A stretch of 64,000 nt of DNA, taken from assembly GCF_000384135.1 (NCBI RefSeq), contig NZ_KB913028.1:1143351-1207350 (forward strand), written 5' to 3'. This DNA is from Succinispira mobilis DSM 6222. GTDB lineage: Bacteria > Bacillota > Negativicutes > Acidaminococcales > Succinispiraceae. A program made the translations under genes and the position numbers. Under the pieces are notes generated by a model that ran no database searches, was not told the origin of the DNA, and saw only the letters and a program-made list of their open reading frames with translations. Below, piece by piece: positions 16,848 to 26,036 of this stretch (its first letter is position 1; every line of letters begins with the position of its first letter).

Positions 16848-17630
16848 ATGAAAATAGGTTTATTACATTTAAATCTGAGTTTAGGCTCAGAAGCTAAAAA
16901 CTTAAAAATTTTGGCACAAGCAATTGAACTAGCTAGTAAAAAAGGTGCGAAGTGGCTGATAACTCCTGAAACAGCAGTACAGGGCTATTATTTTTATCGG
17001 CAAAACCCTAATAGCAAAATTGAACCACAACCTTCAGCTAAGTTAGAACAAATCCAGACGATTGTAAAACAATATCAATTAACTTTATTTTTAGGCACTA
17101 GCGAATATGTTAAAGAACAAGCATGTAATTTTAATACCTGTTTAGTTTTTGGCAATAATGGCGATGTAATCGGGCGACATAGAAAGTTAATTTCACATGC
17201 TACTGGGGCAGAAGCTTGGGCTACGAGAGCTAGTTGTTTAGAACCGATTTCTGTGTCACAACAGTTTAAAGTAGGTGCTTTAGTGTGTGCTGATGCATGG
17301 TATCCAGAACACGGAAAAATTTTGCGTGACAAAGGGGCGAAAATTTTAGTTAATATAGCTGCCTGGCCGCCGACAGAAACTTGTGGCAATCCGTTAACAG
17401 CTTGGCAACGTTGTTCTTTAGAAGCTGAATTACCCTTAATTTTATGTAACCAGACCGGAGAAAATCCTTGGATGAATATGACTCAGGCGCAGAGTGTTGT
17501 TATTGAAAATGGGGAAGTTAAACTAACTCATTCGGGGGAAGAAAAAATATTGCTTTTTGATTGGGATTTTGAAAAAAATTGTCTGATTTCAACAGCTTAT
17601 GAAAAAATAGAATTTAAATATAAGGGGTAA
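16848..17630 (+). CDS. Carbon-nitrogen hydrolase (nitrilase superfamily amidase)
   Basis: A 260-aa cytosolic enzyme with the family triad visible: Glu41 ([10 protein letters not shown]), Lys113 (GRHRKLISH) and Cys147 ([10 protein letters not shown]). Members hydrolyse carbon-nitrogen bonds, mostly primary amides or omega-amides. GGAG precedes the ATG, and chlI starts four bases after its end. Position between TonB receptors and chelatase subunits suggests a side-chain amide of an imported tetrapyrrole, such as a corrin acetamide, as substrate. That is inference; a general omega-amidase role cannot be excluded. Confidence 0.85.
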   Translation: MKIGLLHLNLSLGSEAKNLKILAQAIELASKKGAKWLITPETAVQGYYFYRQNPNSKIEPQPSAKLEQIQTIVKQYQLTLFLGTSEYVKEQACNFNTCLVFGNNGDVIGRHRKLISHATGAEAWATRASCLEPISVSQQFKVGALVCADAWYPEHGKILRDKGAKILVNIAAWPPTETCGNPLTAWQRCSLEAELPLILCNQTGENPWMNMTQAQSVVIENGEVKLTHSGEEKILLFDWDFEKNCLISTAYEKIEFKYKG

Positions 17631-17634
17631 GAAA

Positions 17635-18660
17635 ATGAAAAGAAAAGTAGTATATCCATTTACGGCGATTGTAGGTCAAGAAGATATGAAACTATCGTTA
17701 ATTTTAAATGTAATAAACCCATCTTTAGGTGGGGTATTGATTAAGGGTGAAAAGGGTACTGCGAAATCTACTGCAGTAAGAGCGTTAGCTGAGCTTTTGC
17801 CAGCGATGCCAATGGTAGATGGTTGTAAATTTAATTGCGATCCTAGTGCTGTGAATAATTATTGTGAAGCCTGTAATGAGCAAGTGAAAAACAGCCAAAG
17901 TTTGGCACAAAAAAATGCTAAAATGCGTGTGGTAGAATTGCCAGTAAGTGCGACAGAAGATCGAGTTGTGGGAACTTTGGATATTGAGCATGCAATTAAA
18001 CATGGAGAGAAAAAATTTGAGGCAGGAATTTTAGCACAAGCGAATCGCAATATTCTCTATGTAGATGAAATAAATTTGCTTGATGACCATGTAGTAGATG
18101 TGTTGCTAGATGCAGCAGCTATGGGTATTAATACCGTAGAACGTGAAGGTATCTCTTATTCGCATCCTGCTAGGTTTGTACTAGTAGGAACAATGAATCC
18201 AGAAGAAGGTGACATTCGCCCCCAACTCCTGGACCGTTTTGGGCTTTCGGTAGTAGTTGTAGGCGAGCATGAACCACAACAGCGAGTTGAAGTAATAAAA
18301 CGTCGCTTGGCTTATGAAGAAGATCCAGAGGTGTTTGCGCTAGAATATCAAACAGAACAAGAAGCTTTGGCGGCTAAAATAATGCAAGCTAGAGTAGTAT
18401 TACCCCAAGTTCAAATTCCAGAACCTTTATTATTTAATGTAGCTAAACTAGTAGTTGAATTGGGTGTAGATGGACATCGAGCTGATATCACGGTAATTAA
18501 AGCAGCATTAACTTTAGCTGCTTTTGCCGGTCGCAAAGTCGTAGAATTAACCGATATCAAAGATGCCGCAAAATTAGTATTACCACATAGAATGCGTAGA
18601 AGACCTTTTGAAGATAGCGTTTTAGACTGGAGCAAAGTGGAAGCCTTGTTGGATAATTAA
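17635..18660 (+). CDS. chlI: ChlI/BchI-type AAA+ chelatase subunit
   Basis: The motor ATPase of a magnesium/cobalt-type chelatase, 341 aa. The Walker A motif is GEKGTAKST (38-46), Walker B is [11 protein letters not shown], and the family signatures [11 protein letters not shown] and [20 protein letters not shown] follow. Cysteines 64, 68, 77 and 80 (CKFNC, YCEAC) form a likely zinc or cluster site, as in several ChlI-like proteins. It should form hexamers with the ChlD-like protein and drive the CobN-like subunit at 7704. Confidence 0.92.
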   Translation: MKRKVVYPFTAIVGQEDMKLSLILNVINPSLGGVLIKGEKGTAKSTAVRALAELLPAMPMVDGCKFNCDPSAVNNYCEACNEQVKNSQSLAQKNAKMRVVELPVSATEDRVVGTLDIEHAIKHGEKKFEAGILAQANRNILYVDEINLLDDHVVDVLLDAAAMGINTVEREGISYSHPARFVLVGTMNPEEGDIRPQLLDRFGLSVVVVGEHEPQQRVEVIKRRLAYEEDPEVFALEYQTEQEALAAKIMQARVVLPQVQIPEPLLFNVAKLVVELGVDGHRADITVIKAALTLAAFAGRKVVELTDIKDAAKLVLPHRMRRRPFEDSVLDWSKVEALLDN

Positions 18661-18675
18661 AAGGAGCGAATACTA

Positions 18676-20622
18676 ATGAGTATAAATAAAAAGTTTTCTT
18701 TTAGTGCAATTGTTGGTCAAGAACTAGCTAAAAAAGCTTTGCTAATAGCGCTTATTAATCCTAAAGCAGGAGGCTTAATTATTTCAGGTAAAAAAGGAAC
18801 GGCTAAAACTACGTTAGTGCGTTCTATAGCACAACTAGCAAGGCAAAACTTGATAGAAGTGCCTTTAAATGCTACTGAAGATATGATCTTTGGTAGCATA
18901 GATTTAGAAGTTGCGCTTGCTAAAGGACAGAAAAAATTTTTGCCAGGAATTTTAGCTAGAGCAAATAAGCACTTAATTTATGTAGATGAGTTAAATCTAT
19001 TAAGACCAGAGTTGCTGACAGCTATTTTAGATACCAATATTCGCGGGGAAAATATAGTGGAGCGTGACGGTTTATCTTATACGCATACGACAAATTATGT
19101 GTTTTTAGGAACTATGAATCCAGAAGAAGGCGTTCTTTCAGCTCAAACTCTAGATAGAGTAGGTATGTATATAAATATCGATAATGAATTAGACATCGAA
19201 AACCGCGTAGAAATTATTAAGCGAGCCTTGGCTTATAGCAACAATCCGCTAGGTTTTAATGATAATTACCAAGAGGCTGATCAGAAAGTTTTAAGAACAA
19301 TAGAAAAAGCTAAAGAAATATTATCTGAGATTAAAATTTCTGAAGCAATTGTACAATTAACTGCGCAATTTTGTGCTCAAGCTTACTGTGCAGGTCATCG
19401 TGGTGAGCTATATTTACTAGAAGTTGCTAAAACTATAGTAGCTTTAGCCGAGCGAAATTATATTTTACCAAAAGATCTAGAGGAAGCCGCGGTACTAGTG
19501 TTAGCACATCGCATGCGTAAACCACCAGAAAATCAAGATGAACCCCAAGACCAAGATGAACCCCAAGACCAAGACGAACCTCAAGATCAAGATGAACCTC
19601 AAGACCAAGATGAACCTCAAGACCAAGATGAACCTCAAGACCAAGATGAATCTCAAGACCAAGATGAACCGCAAAATCAAGATGAACCTCAAAATCAAGA
19701 TGAACCGCAAAATCAAGATGAACCGCAAAATCAAGATGAACCTCAAGAGCAAGATGAACCCCAAGATCAAGATAATACAGCAGACATTGATAAATTGTTT
19801 AATATGCCTAAAATTGAATTAGATATAGCCACAGACCGCAAACTTAGGCGGGGTAGTGGCAAAAGAAGCTTAACAAAAACTGATTTAAAGCAAGGGCGTT
19901 ACGTTCGTTCAATTATACCCAAAAATAAATTTCTTGATTTAGCTTTTGATGCTACACTCAGAGCAGCAGCACCTTTTCAAAAAAGCAGAGCTTTAAATAA
20001 AGTAAGTGGCTGTTTTTTTGATATCAGAAAAGAAGATTTGCGCCAAAAAGTGCGCGAGAAAAGAGTTGGCAATACTTTTTTATTTTTAGTAGATGCAAGT
20101 GGTTCAATGGGAGCAAAAGAGCGAATGCGAGCAGTTAAAGGGGCTATTTTTTATATGCTACAAGAAGCCTATCAAAAGCGGGATCGTGTAGGCATGATAG
20201 CTTTTAGACGAGATAAAGCTGAAATTCTTTTGCCAATTACACGGAGTGTAGATTTAGCACAAAAATGCCTCCAAACTATGCCAACTGGAGGAAAAACGCC
20301 CTTAGCAGCTGGTTTAAATGCGGCGAGTGAAATGCTGTATTTACAAAATAAGCGTGATAGTGATTTAGAACCAGTACTAATTTTAATTACCGATGGACGT
20401 GCTAATTCGGCGGGTGAAAATATTAATCCGGTAGAAGCAGCAATTCAAGCTGCTAAGTATCTTGCAGAGCAACAAGTTAAAACCTTAGTTATTGACACCG
20501 AGACAGATTTTATAAAAGTAGGAATAACAAGAAAAATTGCTCAAGAAATGGGCGCTACTTATTATCAAATTAACAAATTATCACAAGAGAGTGTGTTGAA
20601 AATAGTCCGAAACATACTTTAA
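18676..20622 (+). CDS. chlD: ChlD/BchD-type AAA+ and VWA chelatase subunit
   Basis: A 648-aa protein in three parts. Residues 1-280 are an AAA+ domain with an apparently intact Walker A (GKKGTAKTT) and [11 protein letters not shown], while many ChlD proteins have lost this site. Residues 286-367 are an acidic hexapeptide-repeat linker. Residues about 385-648 include a VWA integrin-I domain with MIDAS motif DASGS (about 470) and [18 protein letters not shown] precedes the ATG. It is the platform subunit bridging ChlI and the CobN-like protein. Linkers in ChlD/CobT are usually acidic and proline-rich, but such a regular repeat is striking. Confidence 0.92.
   Translation: MSINKKFSFSAIVGQELAKKALLIALINPKAGGLIISGKKGTAKTTLVRSIAQLARQNLIEVPLNATEDMIFGSIDLEVALAKGQKKFLPGILARANKHLIYVDELNLLRPELLTAILDTNIRGENIVERDGLSYTHTTNYVFLGTMNPEEGVLSAQTLDRVGMYINIDNELDIENRVEIIKRALAYSNNPLGFNDNYQEADQKVLRTIEKAKEILSEIKISEAIVQLTAQFCAQAYCAGHRGELYLLEVAKTIVALAERNYILPKDLEEAAVLVLAHRMRKPPENQDEPQDQDEPQDQDEPQDQDEPQDQDEPQDQDEPQDQDESQDQDEPQNQDEPQNQDEPQNQDEPQNQDEPQEQDEPQDQDNTADIDKLFNMPKIELDIATDRKLRRGSGKRSLTKTDLKQGRYVRSIIPKNKFLDLAFDATLRAAAPFQKSRALNKVSGCFFDIRKEDLRQKVREKRVGNTFLFLVDASGSMGAKERMRAVKGAIFYMLQEAYQKRDRVGMIAFRRDKAEILLPITRSVDLAQKCLQTMPTGGKTPLAAGLNAASEMLYLQNKRDSDLEPVLILITDGRANSAGENINPVEAAIQAAKYLAEQQVKTLVIDTETDFIKVGITRKIAQEMGATYYQINKLSQESVLKIVRNIL
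19531..19776 (+). repeat. 18-bp tandem repeat coding for the ChlD linker
   Basis: About 13 in-frame copies of an 18-base unit coding for Q-[DNE]-Q-D-E-P plus a partial last copy. Copies differ mainly by silent changes, apart from one P-to-S change and D/N/E variants. Unit length keeps the frame, so copy number could vary without disrupting the gene. Open frames on other strands here are artefacts of the repeat. Confidence 0.95.
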
Positions 20623-20644
20623 TATTAGGTGTAAGGAGGCAACA

Positions 20645-21457
20645 ATGAAAAAAATAGCTATATATGGCAAAGGCGGAATTGGTAAATCTACAACTTCAGC
20701 GAATCTTTCGGCTGCTTTTAGTGAAATGGGTCATAAAGTTTGCCAAATAGGGTGTGATCCTAAAAACGATTCTACAAGATTGCTTTTGGGTCGTATTTGT
20801 CGGGAAACAGTGTTAGATATGGTACGCGAAAGTGAAGATGGAGAAGTAACTGCGGCACAGATTATTCATACAGGTTTCAATGGTATTCAATGTGTAGAAG
20901 CAGGTGGACCTGAGCCAGGTGTGGGTTGTGCTGGACGAGGTATAATTGTAGCTTTGGAAAAAATTCGCGCTTTGGGAGCGATTGCTGAGGAGCAACTAGT
21001 AATTTATGATGTATTAGGTGATGTAGTTTGTGGTGGCTTTGCCGTGCCAATTCGCGAAGGTTATGCTACAGATATTTATATAGTTTCTTCAGGTGAGCTA
21101 ATGTCACTATATGCGGCTAATAATATCGCCAAAGGTATTCAAAAATTCGCTAAACGTGGTAAAGTACGCTTGGGTGGTATTATTGGCAATGGACGCAACA
21201 CGGAAAATGAACTTGAAGTTTTAACAGAATTTGCAACCAAAATCAACTCAAAATTAATTATGTATATTCCTAGAGACAAGGTTGTTAATCAGGCAGAGGT
21301 GCAAAGAAAAACTGTTATTGAATGGGCTCCAGAATCGAATCAAGCGGATATATATCGCACTTTGGCCAAAAAAATGGATACCAATGAGGACTTAAGAATA
21401 CCAGAACCCCTTTCGTTTGAAGAATTAGAAGAGTTGGTTTATAAGTATGGCAATTAA
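20645..21457 (+). CDS. NifH/BchL-like iron-sulfur ATPase (reductase component)
   Basis: A 270-aa P-loop ATPase of the nitrogenase iron-protein family. It has GKGGIGKST (8-16), the switch GCDPKNDST (36-44), and the two cysteines that bind the bridging [4Fe-4S] cluster in the dimer: Cys95 (GVGCAGRG) and Cys129 (DVVCGGFA). It passes electrons, with ATP hydrolysis, to a NifDK-like partner, whose genes follow with overlap. GTAAGGAGG precedes the ATG. Sequence alone does not assign it to NifH, BchL, CfbC or other branches. Context (chelatase subunits upstream, B12 transport downstream) points to a tetrapyrrole substrate rather than N2. Confidence 0.92.
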   Translation: MKKIAIYGKGGIGKSTTSANLSAAFSEMGHKVCQIGCDPKNDSTRLLLGRICRETVLDMVRESEDGEVTAAQIIHTGFNGIQCVEAGGPEPGVGCAGRGIIVALEKIRALGAIAEEQLVIYDVLGDVVCGGFAVPIREGYATDIYIVSSGELMSLYAANNIAKGIQKFAKRGKVRLGGIIGNGRNTENELEVLTEFATKINSKLIMYIPRDKVVNQAEVQRKTVIEWAPESNQADIYRTLAKKMDTNEDLRIPEPLSFEELEELVYKYGN

Positions 21458-22745
21458 AACAAAACGCTATATTAATAAAGCAATAAGCTGTAGCTGTAGC
21501 ATGCCAGGTGTTTGGCGTGCTACTAGCTATATACAAGGTGGACTAGTTGTTTTTCATAGTCCTAAGGCCTGTTCACATATTACCCAAGTTATGGATAACA
21601 GTGCTTTTTTTCGTTCTAAAGCTAGAGATGAGTATTATGAAACTTTGCAACCAGTACCACTTATTTGTAGTAATTTAACGGATGATAATTCTATTTTTGG
21701 TGGGGAAAAAAAACTTAAGCAGTGTTTAGAAGCAGTTATGAGCAAATATCAGCCTAAATTTATTGTGATAGCAAATTCTTGTGTGGCAGGTGTAATTGGT
21801 GATGATATTGAGAGTATTGCCAGCACTATACAAGAAAAATATCAAGTTCCAGTATTAGCAATTCCGTGTTTTGGTTTTTTAGATGGTGAATATTATGCTG
21901 GATATTATCAAACAACTAGTCAGTTGATAAAAAAGTTTATACCTAAATCAGAAATTAAACAAAAAGACAGTGTGGTGCTAATTGGTGATAATGGTGGTCC
22001 AAACGGCGAATATGCTCGTGAAGTTAAAAGTGTTTTACATAAATTGGGTATTGCGGTTATTGGACAATTTCCTACATTTATGACTTTAGAGGCACTCCCG
22101 GAAATTGCAAAAGCTGAATATAGTATTGTTTTAGGTGGGCGAGGTTATACGCATAAATGGCTTTTGAAAATTGCTACAGATTTAAAGCAGCAATTAGCAA
22201 TTCCCTATTATGCACAGATATACCCCATTGGTTGGAAAAACACTAAACAGTGGATTCAGAATATGGGCGTACTGTTTAAAAAAACATCTATGGCCCAAGC
22301 CATTATTGCACAAGAAGAAATTAAACTTATGCAAGTTATAGATAGTTTAGCGGTGAAATTAATAGATAAACAGGCCGTATTATGTATTGGTCGCATGAGT
22401 AGCTATTTTTCACCTAATTGGATTTTAGAGTTATTGGCTTTGCTAAAGTTAGAGCTAAAGAGTATTGTATTGTTGGATGGCTATACAGAAAAAGAAAAAA
22501 AGTCAATGCAATTGTTGCTTAAACAAGAAACTACAGTACCGATAATATCTTTTGAGCAAGTTGCGAATCTTTCTGATTTAGCAGATTTGATTTTGACAAC
22601 CCATGAATTGCAAGATGATAAACATAAACAAATAATTTTACCCATGTTACCTGTTATTGGCGTTAGTGGGGAAATTGATTTTATTAATAAAATTTCTCAA
22701 ATTATTTCGCGACGGGGTATTAAAGGAGGGGTTGTTTATGGGTGA
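21447..22745 (+). CDS. NifD/NifE/BchN-like nitrogenase-family component 1 subunit
   Basis: A 432-aa protein whose ATG overlaps the NifH-like stop. Cysteines at 17 (CSCSMPG), 42 (SPKACSH) and 112 ([13 protein letters not shown]) fit the three cluster ligands of NifD/BchN-type subunits. [12 protein letters not shown] is the typical following motif. I see no counterpart to the FeMo-cofactor ligands of NifD (the Cys275 region or the RQMHSWDY histidine), so it is not a nitrogenase and could have an open substrate cavity as in BchNB or CfbD. It pairs with the next gene. Confidence 0.88.
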   Translation: MAIKTKRYINKAISCSCSMPGVWRATSYIQGGLVVFHSPKACSHITQVMDNSAFFRSKARDEYYETLQPVPLICSNLTDDNSIFGGEKKLKQCLEAVMSKYQPKFIVIANSCVAGVIGDDIESIASTIQEKYQVPVLAIPCFGFLDGEYYAGYYQTTSQLIKKFIPKSEIKQKDSVVLIGDNGGPNGEYAREVKSVLHKLGIAVIGQFPTFMTLEALPEIAKAEYSIVLGGRGYTHKWLLKIATDLKQQLAIPYYAQIYPIGWKNTKQWIQNMGVLFKKTSMAQAIIAQEEIKLMQVIDSLAVKLIDKQAVLCIGRMSSYFSPNWILELLALLKLELKSIVLLDGYTEKEKKSMQLLLKQETTVPIISFEQVANLSDLADLILTTHELQDDKHKQIILPMLPVIGVSGEIDFINKISQIISRRGIKGGVVYG

Positions 22746-24024
22746 AAAATGGGAAAATATTTGTAGCAGTGTTAATACTTGTGCTTTAAACGGAGCCAGT
22801 AACTTTTTTGCCGGGATCCCTAAAGCTCATATTATAAGTAATGGTCCATTATGGTGTTATTTCTATGCATTACGCTATTTGGAAAAAAGTCATTTAGATT
22901 TAGATAATCGTTTTCAATGTGCGCAACTAGATAATAATGCAGTAGTTTATGGCACGGAAGCTTGCTTGCTAAAAGCTATAAATTTAGTTGATTCGATGTC
23001 TGAACCTGAACTTTTGGCTTTAGAAAACAGCTGTGCGATAAGTTTAATTGGCGATGATTTAGCAGGAATTGCCCGTAAGGCAAACTTAAAGTATCCAGTG
23101 ATAGATTTAGATACTGGAGGTTTAATAGGAGGATTTAATGAGGGCTATGTTTTAGCAAGTAAACGTTTATTTGAAAAAATAGGATTAAATAAAAATCTAG
23201 TTAAGAAAAAGAAACAGGTGAATTTGCTCGGCTGCACTTATGGGCATTATAATGCATATAACGATTTACAAGAATTACAAGCTATGTTGATAAAGGGCGG
23301 ATATACAGTTGGAGCAATTCCTGGTGCGGGGAGCAATTTGGATGCTATTAAAAATATACCTGCAGCCGAGCTAAATCTTGTGGTAAATTCCGAATTAGGC
23401 TTAGAGCTAGCTCAATTTTTAGAAATAAACTATCAAATGCCTTATTTAGAAATCGGCATGCCTTACGGAATCGGTGGCAGTATAAACTGTTTGAAAAAAA
23501 TTAAGCAGTATATAGACACAGACCTAAGTCAGATCATCGCTGAAGCTCAGACTAAAGAAAAGAGTATTTTAGCAGCTATTGGTGAACTAAAAAGTACTTG
23601 GGGCGAACTTTGGTTTGATACAGCAATTGTAGCTGGTCCTAGTAATATTGCGTTAAATATAGCGGAAGCACTTCGACTAGAATGGGCGGATATGGATAAT
23701 TTAATTGTTATTACTCATGATAATAAAACTCGAGAAAAATTGCATACGCAGGCAGATAAGGTTATAAATAGTAGCAGTAATGGCGAAGAAATAGAAGATA
23801 TTTTTGAAAACATTTCTAATAACTCCCTGTTTTTAGCTAGTAGTATTGAAAAAACTGCAGTAATGCGTCATAATATAACGCCTAAGGTTTTTTGCAACAT
23901 TACTTATCCAGTCCAAGATGAAATTTTGCTTACCAATAATCCTTTTGTAGGGATCAATGGTGCTGCTTGTATGTTAGAAAAAATTTGGAATCAAAAAATA
24001 AATGCGCAACTTTTAGGAAATTAA
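22738..24024 (+). CDS. NifK/NifN/BchB-like nitrogenase-family component 1 subunit
   Basis: A 429-aa protein overlapping the NifD-like gene by eight bases; GGAGGGG precedes the ATG at 22738. Cys15, Cys40 (GPLWCYF) and Cys99 (LENSCAISLIGDD) match the cluster-ligand pattern of the K/B side. Additional cysteines lie at 9, 61 and 76. YGTEACLLKAI corresponds to the FGG-type motif of the family. The D and K halves have diverged from each other, suggesting a heterotetramer as in BchNB, unlike the homodimeric CfbD. The catalytic residue (aspartate in BchB) cannot be assigned without alignment. Confidence 0.87.
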   Translation: MGEKWENICSSVNTCALNGASNFFAGIPKAHIISNGPLWCYFYALRYLEKSHLDLDNRFQCAQLDNNAVVYGTEACLLKAINLVDSMSEPELLALENSCAISLIGDDLAGIARKANLKYPVIDLDTGGLIGGFNEGYVLASKRLFEKIGLNKNLVKKKKQVNLLGCTYGHYNAYNDLQELQAMLIKGGYTVGAIPGAGSNLDAIKNIPAAELNLVVNSELGLELAQFLEINYQMPYLEIGMPYGIGGSINCLKKIKQYIDTDLSQIIAEAQTKEKSILAAIGELKSTWGELWFDTAIVAGPSNIALNIAEALRLEWADMDNLIVITHDNKTREKLHTQADKVINSSSNGEEIEDIFENISNNSLFLASSIEKTAVMRHNITPKVFCNITYPVQDEILLTNNPFVGINGAACMLEKIWNQKINAQLLGN

Positions 24025-24026
24025 CG

Positions 24027-24980
24027 ATGTTACTAAAAAAAACTATGGTTTTACTATTTTTGTGTATTTGGGGGATTATGAGTTCGGCTTGTGGTGTAAC
24101 AGATCCAAAAAAAATCACTAATATGGGCTATAAAGTGGTAGATGATACAGGGGTTGTTTTTTATATGCCCAAGCCACCGCAGCGAATAGTGTCTTTAACT
24201 TATGGGACTGATGAAATTTTATTTGGCCTAGTTTCACCCCAAAAAATAGTAGCGCTAAGTCGTTGGGCCGATGATACAAAAATAACTTTTTTGCAACCTA
24301 AAGAAGCAAGTTTGGTGCAAGGAAGAAGTTTAGAAAGTATGGAAAATATTTTAGGATTTAACCCAGATTTAGTTATTGTTTCGACAGCAACTAACCCAGA
24401 TTTAGTAAAAAATTTAAGACTTATGGATTTGAAAGTTTATGTGGCTTGTAGTCCGCAAAATTTAGAAGAAATGTCTGCTAAAATACAAGGCATTTCAAAA
24501 GTTGTAGCTGAAGAAACCAAAGGACAAATGCTTATTGCTCAGATGCAACAGCGGATTGATAAAGTTGCAACTAAATTGCAACCGCTTTCTCAATCCGACC
24601 GAAAAACTGTTATGGCAATGTCTTATATTGGTGCAATTGGCAGATCAGGGAGCTTACTAGATGTGATTTTCCAAAAAGCTAAATTGAGAAATTCTGCAGC
24701 TGAACAGGGTTTGAGTAAAGGTAGTTCCTCTTTGTCGAAAGAAAAAATTATTGCGGCAAATCCAGAAATAATTTTACTGCCTACTTGGAGTAGTGAAGCT
24801 GTGAATAATCCAGAAAATTATAAAAGTGAATTTCTCAAAGACCCTGCATTGCAAAACATTCAAGCGCTAAGAAATCGCCAAGTGTACATGTTTTCAGATA
24901 AATATCGCTATGTTGCCTCGCAGCATATTGCTGAATCAATAGAAAAATTAGCTCAGTTGGCTTATCCAGAACTGTTTTAG
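24027..24980 (+). CDS. btuF: BtuF-like substrate-binding lipoprotein
   Basis: About 317 aa with a lipoprotein signal (lipobox SSAC at about residue 22) and the cobalamin/haem-type binding fold (PPQRIVSLTYGTDEILFGLV, FNPDLVIVSTATNPD, NPEIILLPTW). TTAGGA precedes the ATG at 24027, two bases after the NifK-like stop. The permease BtuC follows, so this is the cognate binding protein. It is only distantly similar to the one at 11407. Confidence 0.9.
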   Translation: MLLKKTMVLLFLCIWGIMSSACGVTDPKKITNMGYKVVDDTGVVFYMPKPPQRIVSLTYGTDEILFGLVSPQKIVALSRWADDTKITFLQPKEASLVQGRSLESMENILGFNPDLVIVSTATNPDLVKNLRLMDLKVYVACSPQNLEEMSAKIQGISKVVAEETKGQMLIAQMQQRIDKVATKLQPLSQSDRKTVMAMSYIGAIGRSGSLLDVIFQKAKLRNSAAEQGLSKGSSSLSKEKIIAANPEIILLPTWSSEAVNNPENYKSEFLKDPALQNIQALRNRQVYMFSDKYRYVASQHIAESIEKLAQLAYPELF

Positions 24981-24995
24981 TTAGGAGAATGATTT

Positions 24996-26030
24996 ATGAA
25001 TAATAATTGGCAAAAAAATGCCAAAATAATAATTGCCTTAATTATCGCCTTTGTAGTAGTAGCATGTATGTCTTTAATATGGGGGCAATTTGATATACCC
25101 TTAGCTAATGCTTTAGCAATAATATTTAGTGAAATTGGTTTTAAGGATTTATTACAAGTGCCTTTTACACCAGAACAGAAAGCAGTTTTATGGCATATTC
25201 GCTTGCCACGAACCTTAGTTGGCTTAATGGTAGGCGCCGCTTTAGCAATTTCAGGCGCAGTTATGCAAGGTTTATTTAGTAACCCTTTAGCAGATCCAGG
25301 CATTATTGGCGTATCTAGTGGAGCGGCGACAGGAGCAGTATTTGCTATTGCCTTAGGTTTGACTAGCTTAGGGATGTTTTATATGCCGATGTTTGCTTTT
25401 TTAGGTTCAATTTGTGCTGTAGCCATAACAGTTTTTTTAGCAATGCGTAATGGTAAAATACCGGTAATGACCCTGTTGCTGTCGGGAGTTGCCGTCGGGA
25501 TGTTATTAGGTGCAATGACCTCAGGCTTGTTGACTTTTATGAACGAACAAAAGCTACAGCAATATTTATTTTGGATGGTCGGAGGGCTAGATTATCGCCG
25601 CTGGGAACATGTTTACTTAGCGGTAGGGCCAATACTTATAGGTATTATAATTCTTTGCTCTTTAGGCCGACATTTAAATATTTTGGCTTTAGGTGAAGTA
25701 GAGGCTAGAGCGGTTGGGATGCCAGTGGTTCCTTTTAGGTTATTTTTATTATTTGTAGCCTCGTTGACAACAGCTACAGCGGTATGTGTAAGTGGCAATA
25801 TTGGTTTTGTGGGGCTGATAGTACCGCATATGATGAGGATGATGGTCGGACCAGATCATCGAGTTTTATTGCCAGTTACAGCATTAGCTGGTGGGATGTT
25901 TTTAGTAGCCTGTGATACTTTAGGGAGAGTTATAATTCCACCAGCTGAAGTGCGGGTAGGGATAATGACTGCCTTACTAGGAACACCTTATTTTTTATAT
26001 CTTTTGCGCAAAATGCAAAACACTAAATAA
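24996..26030 (+). CDS. btuC: BtuC-like ABC transporter permease (FecCD family)
   Basis: A 344-aa polytopic protein with about ten membrane helices. It has the FecCD/BtuC signatures RLPRTLVGLMVGAALAISGA, QGLFSNPLADPGIIGVSSGA and GFVGLIVPHMMRMMVGPDHR. It carries B12, haem or siderophore-type ligands through the inner membrane. AGGAG precedes the ATG. The ATPase is encoded separately at 27142 on the other strand. Confidence 0.93.
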   Translation: MNNNWQKNAKIIIALIIAFVVVACMSLIWGQFDIPLANALAIIFSEIGFKDLLQVPFTPEQKAVLWHIRLPRTLVGLMVGAALAISGAVMQGLFSNPLADPGIIGVSSGAATGAVFAIALGLTSLGMFYMPMFAFLGSICAVAITVFLAMRNGKIPVMTLLLSGVAVGMLLGAMTSGLLTFMNEQKLQQYLFWMVGGLDYRRWEHVYLAVGPILIGIIILCSLGRHLNILALGEVEARAVGMPVVPFRLFLLFVASLTTATAVCVSGNIGFVGLIVPHMMRMMVGPDHRVLLPVTALAGGMFLVACDTLGRVIIPPAEVRVGIMTALLGTPYFLYLLRKMQNTK

Positions 26031-26036
26031 AGGATT

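Noticed and set aside
19501-19822. Long open frames on the minus strand and in another plus frame over the ChlD linker, and a CRISPR-like repeat pattern
   Set aside because: The 18-bp tandem repeat is in frame with chlD and codes for a plausible linker. There are no spacers, and the other frames give only monotonous peptides.
20645-24024. True nitrogen fixation genes (nifHDK)
   Set aside because: The FeMo-cofactor ligands of NifD are not visible, no nifB/E/N is present, and the genes sit among chelatase and B12-transport genes.
7704-24024. Bacteriochlorophyll synthesis cluster (bchH-I-D with bchL-N-B)
   Set aside because: No other bch genes (bchM, bchE, bchG, bchF) occur, the organism type is not phototrophic, and control is by cobalamin riboswitches. 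The similarity is to the families, not to the pathway.
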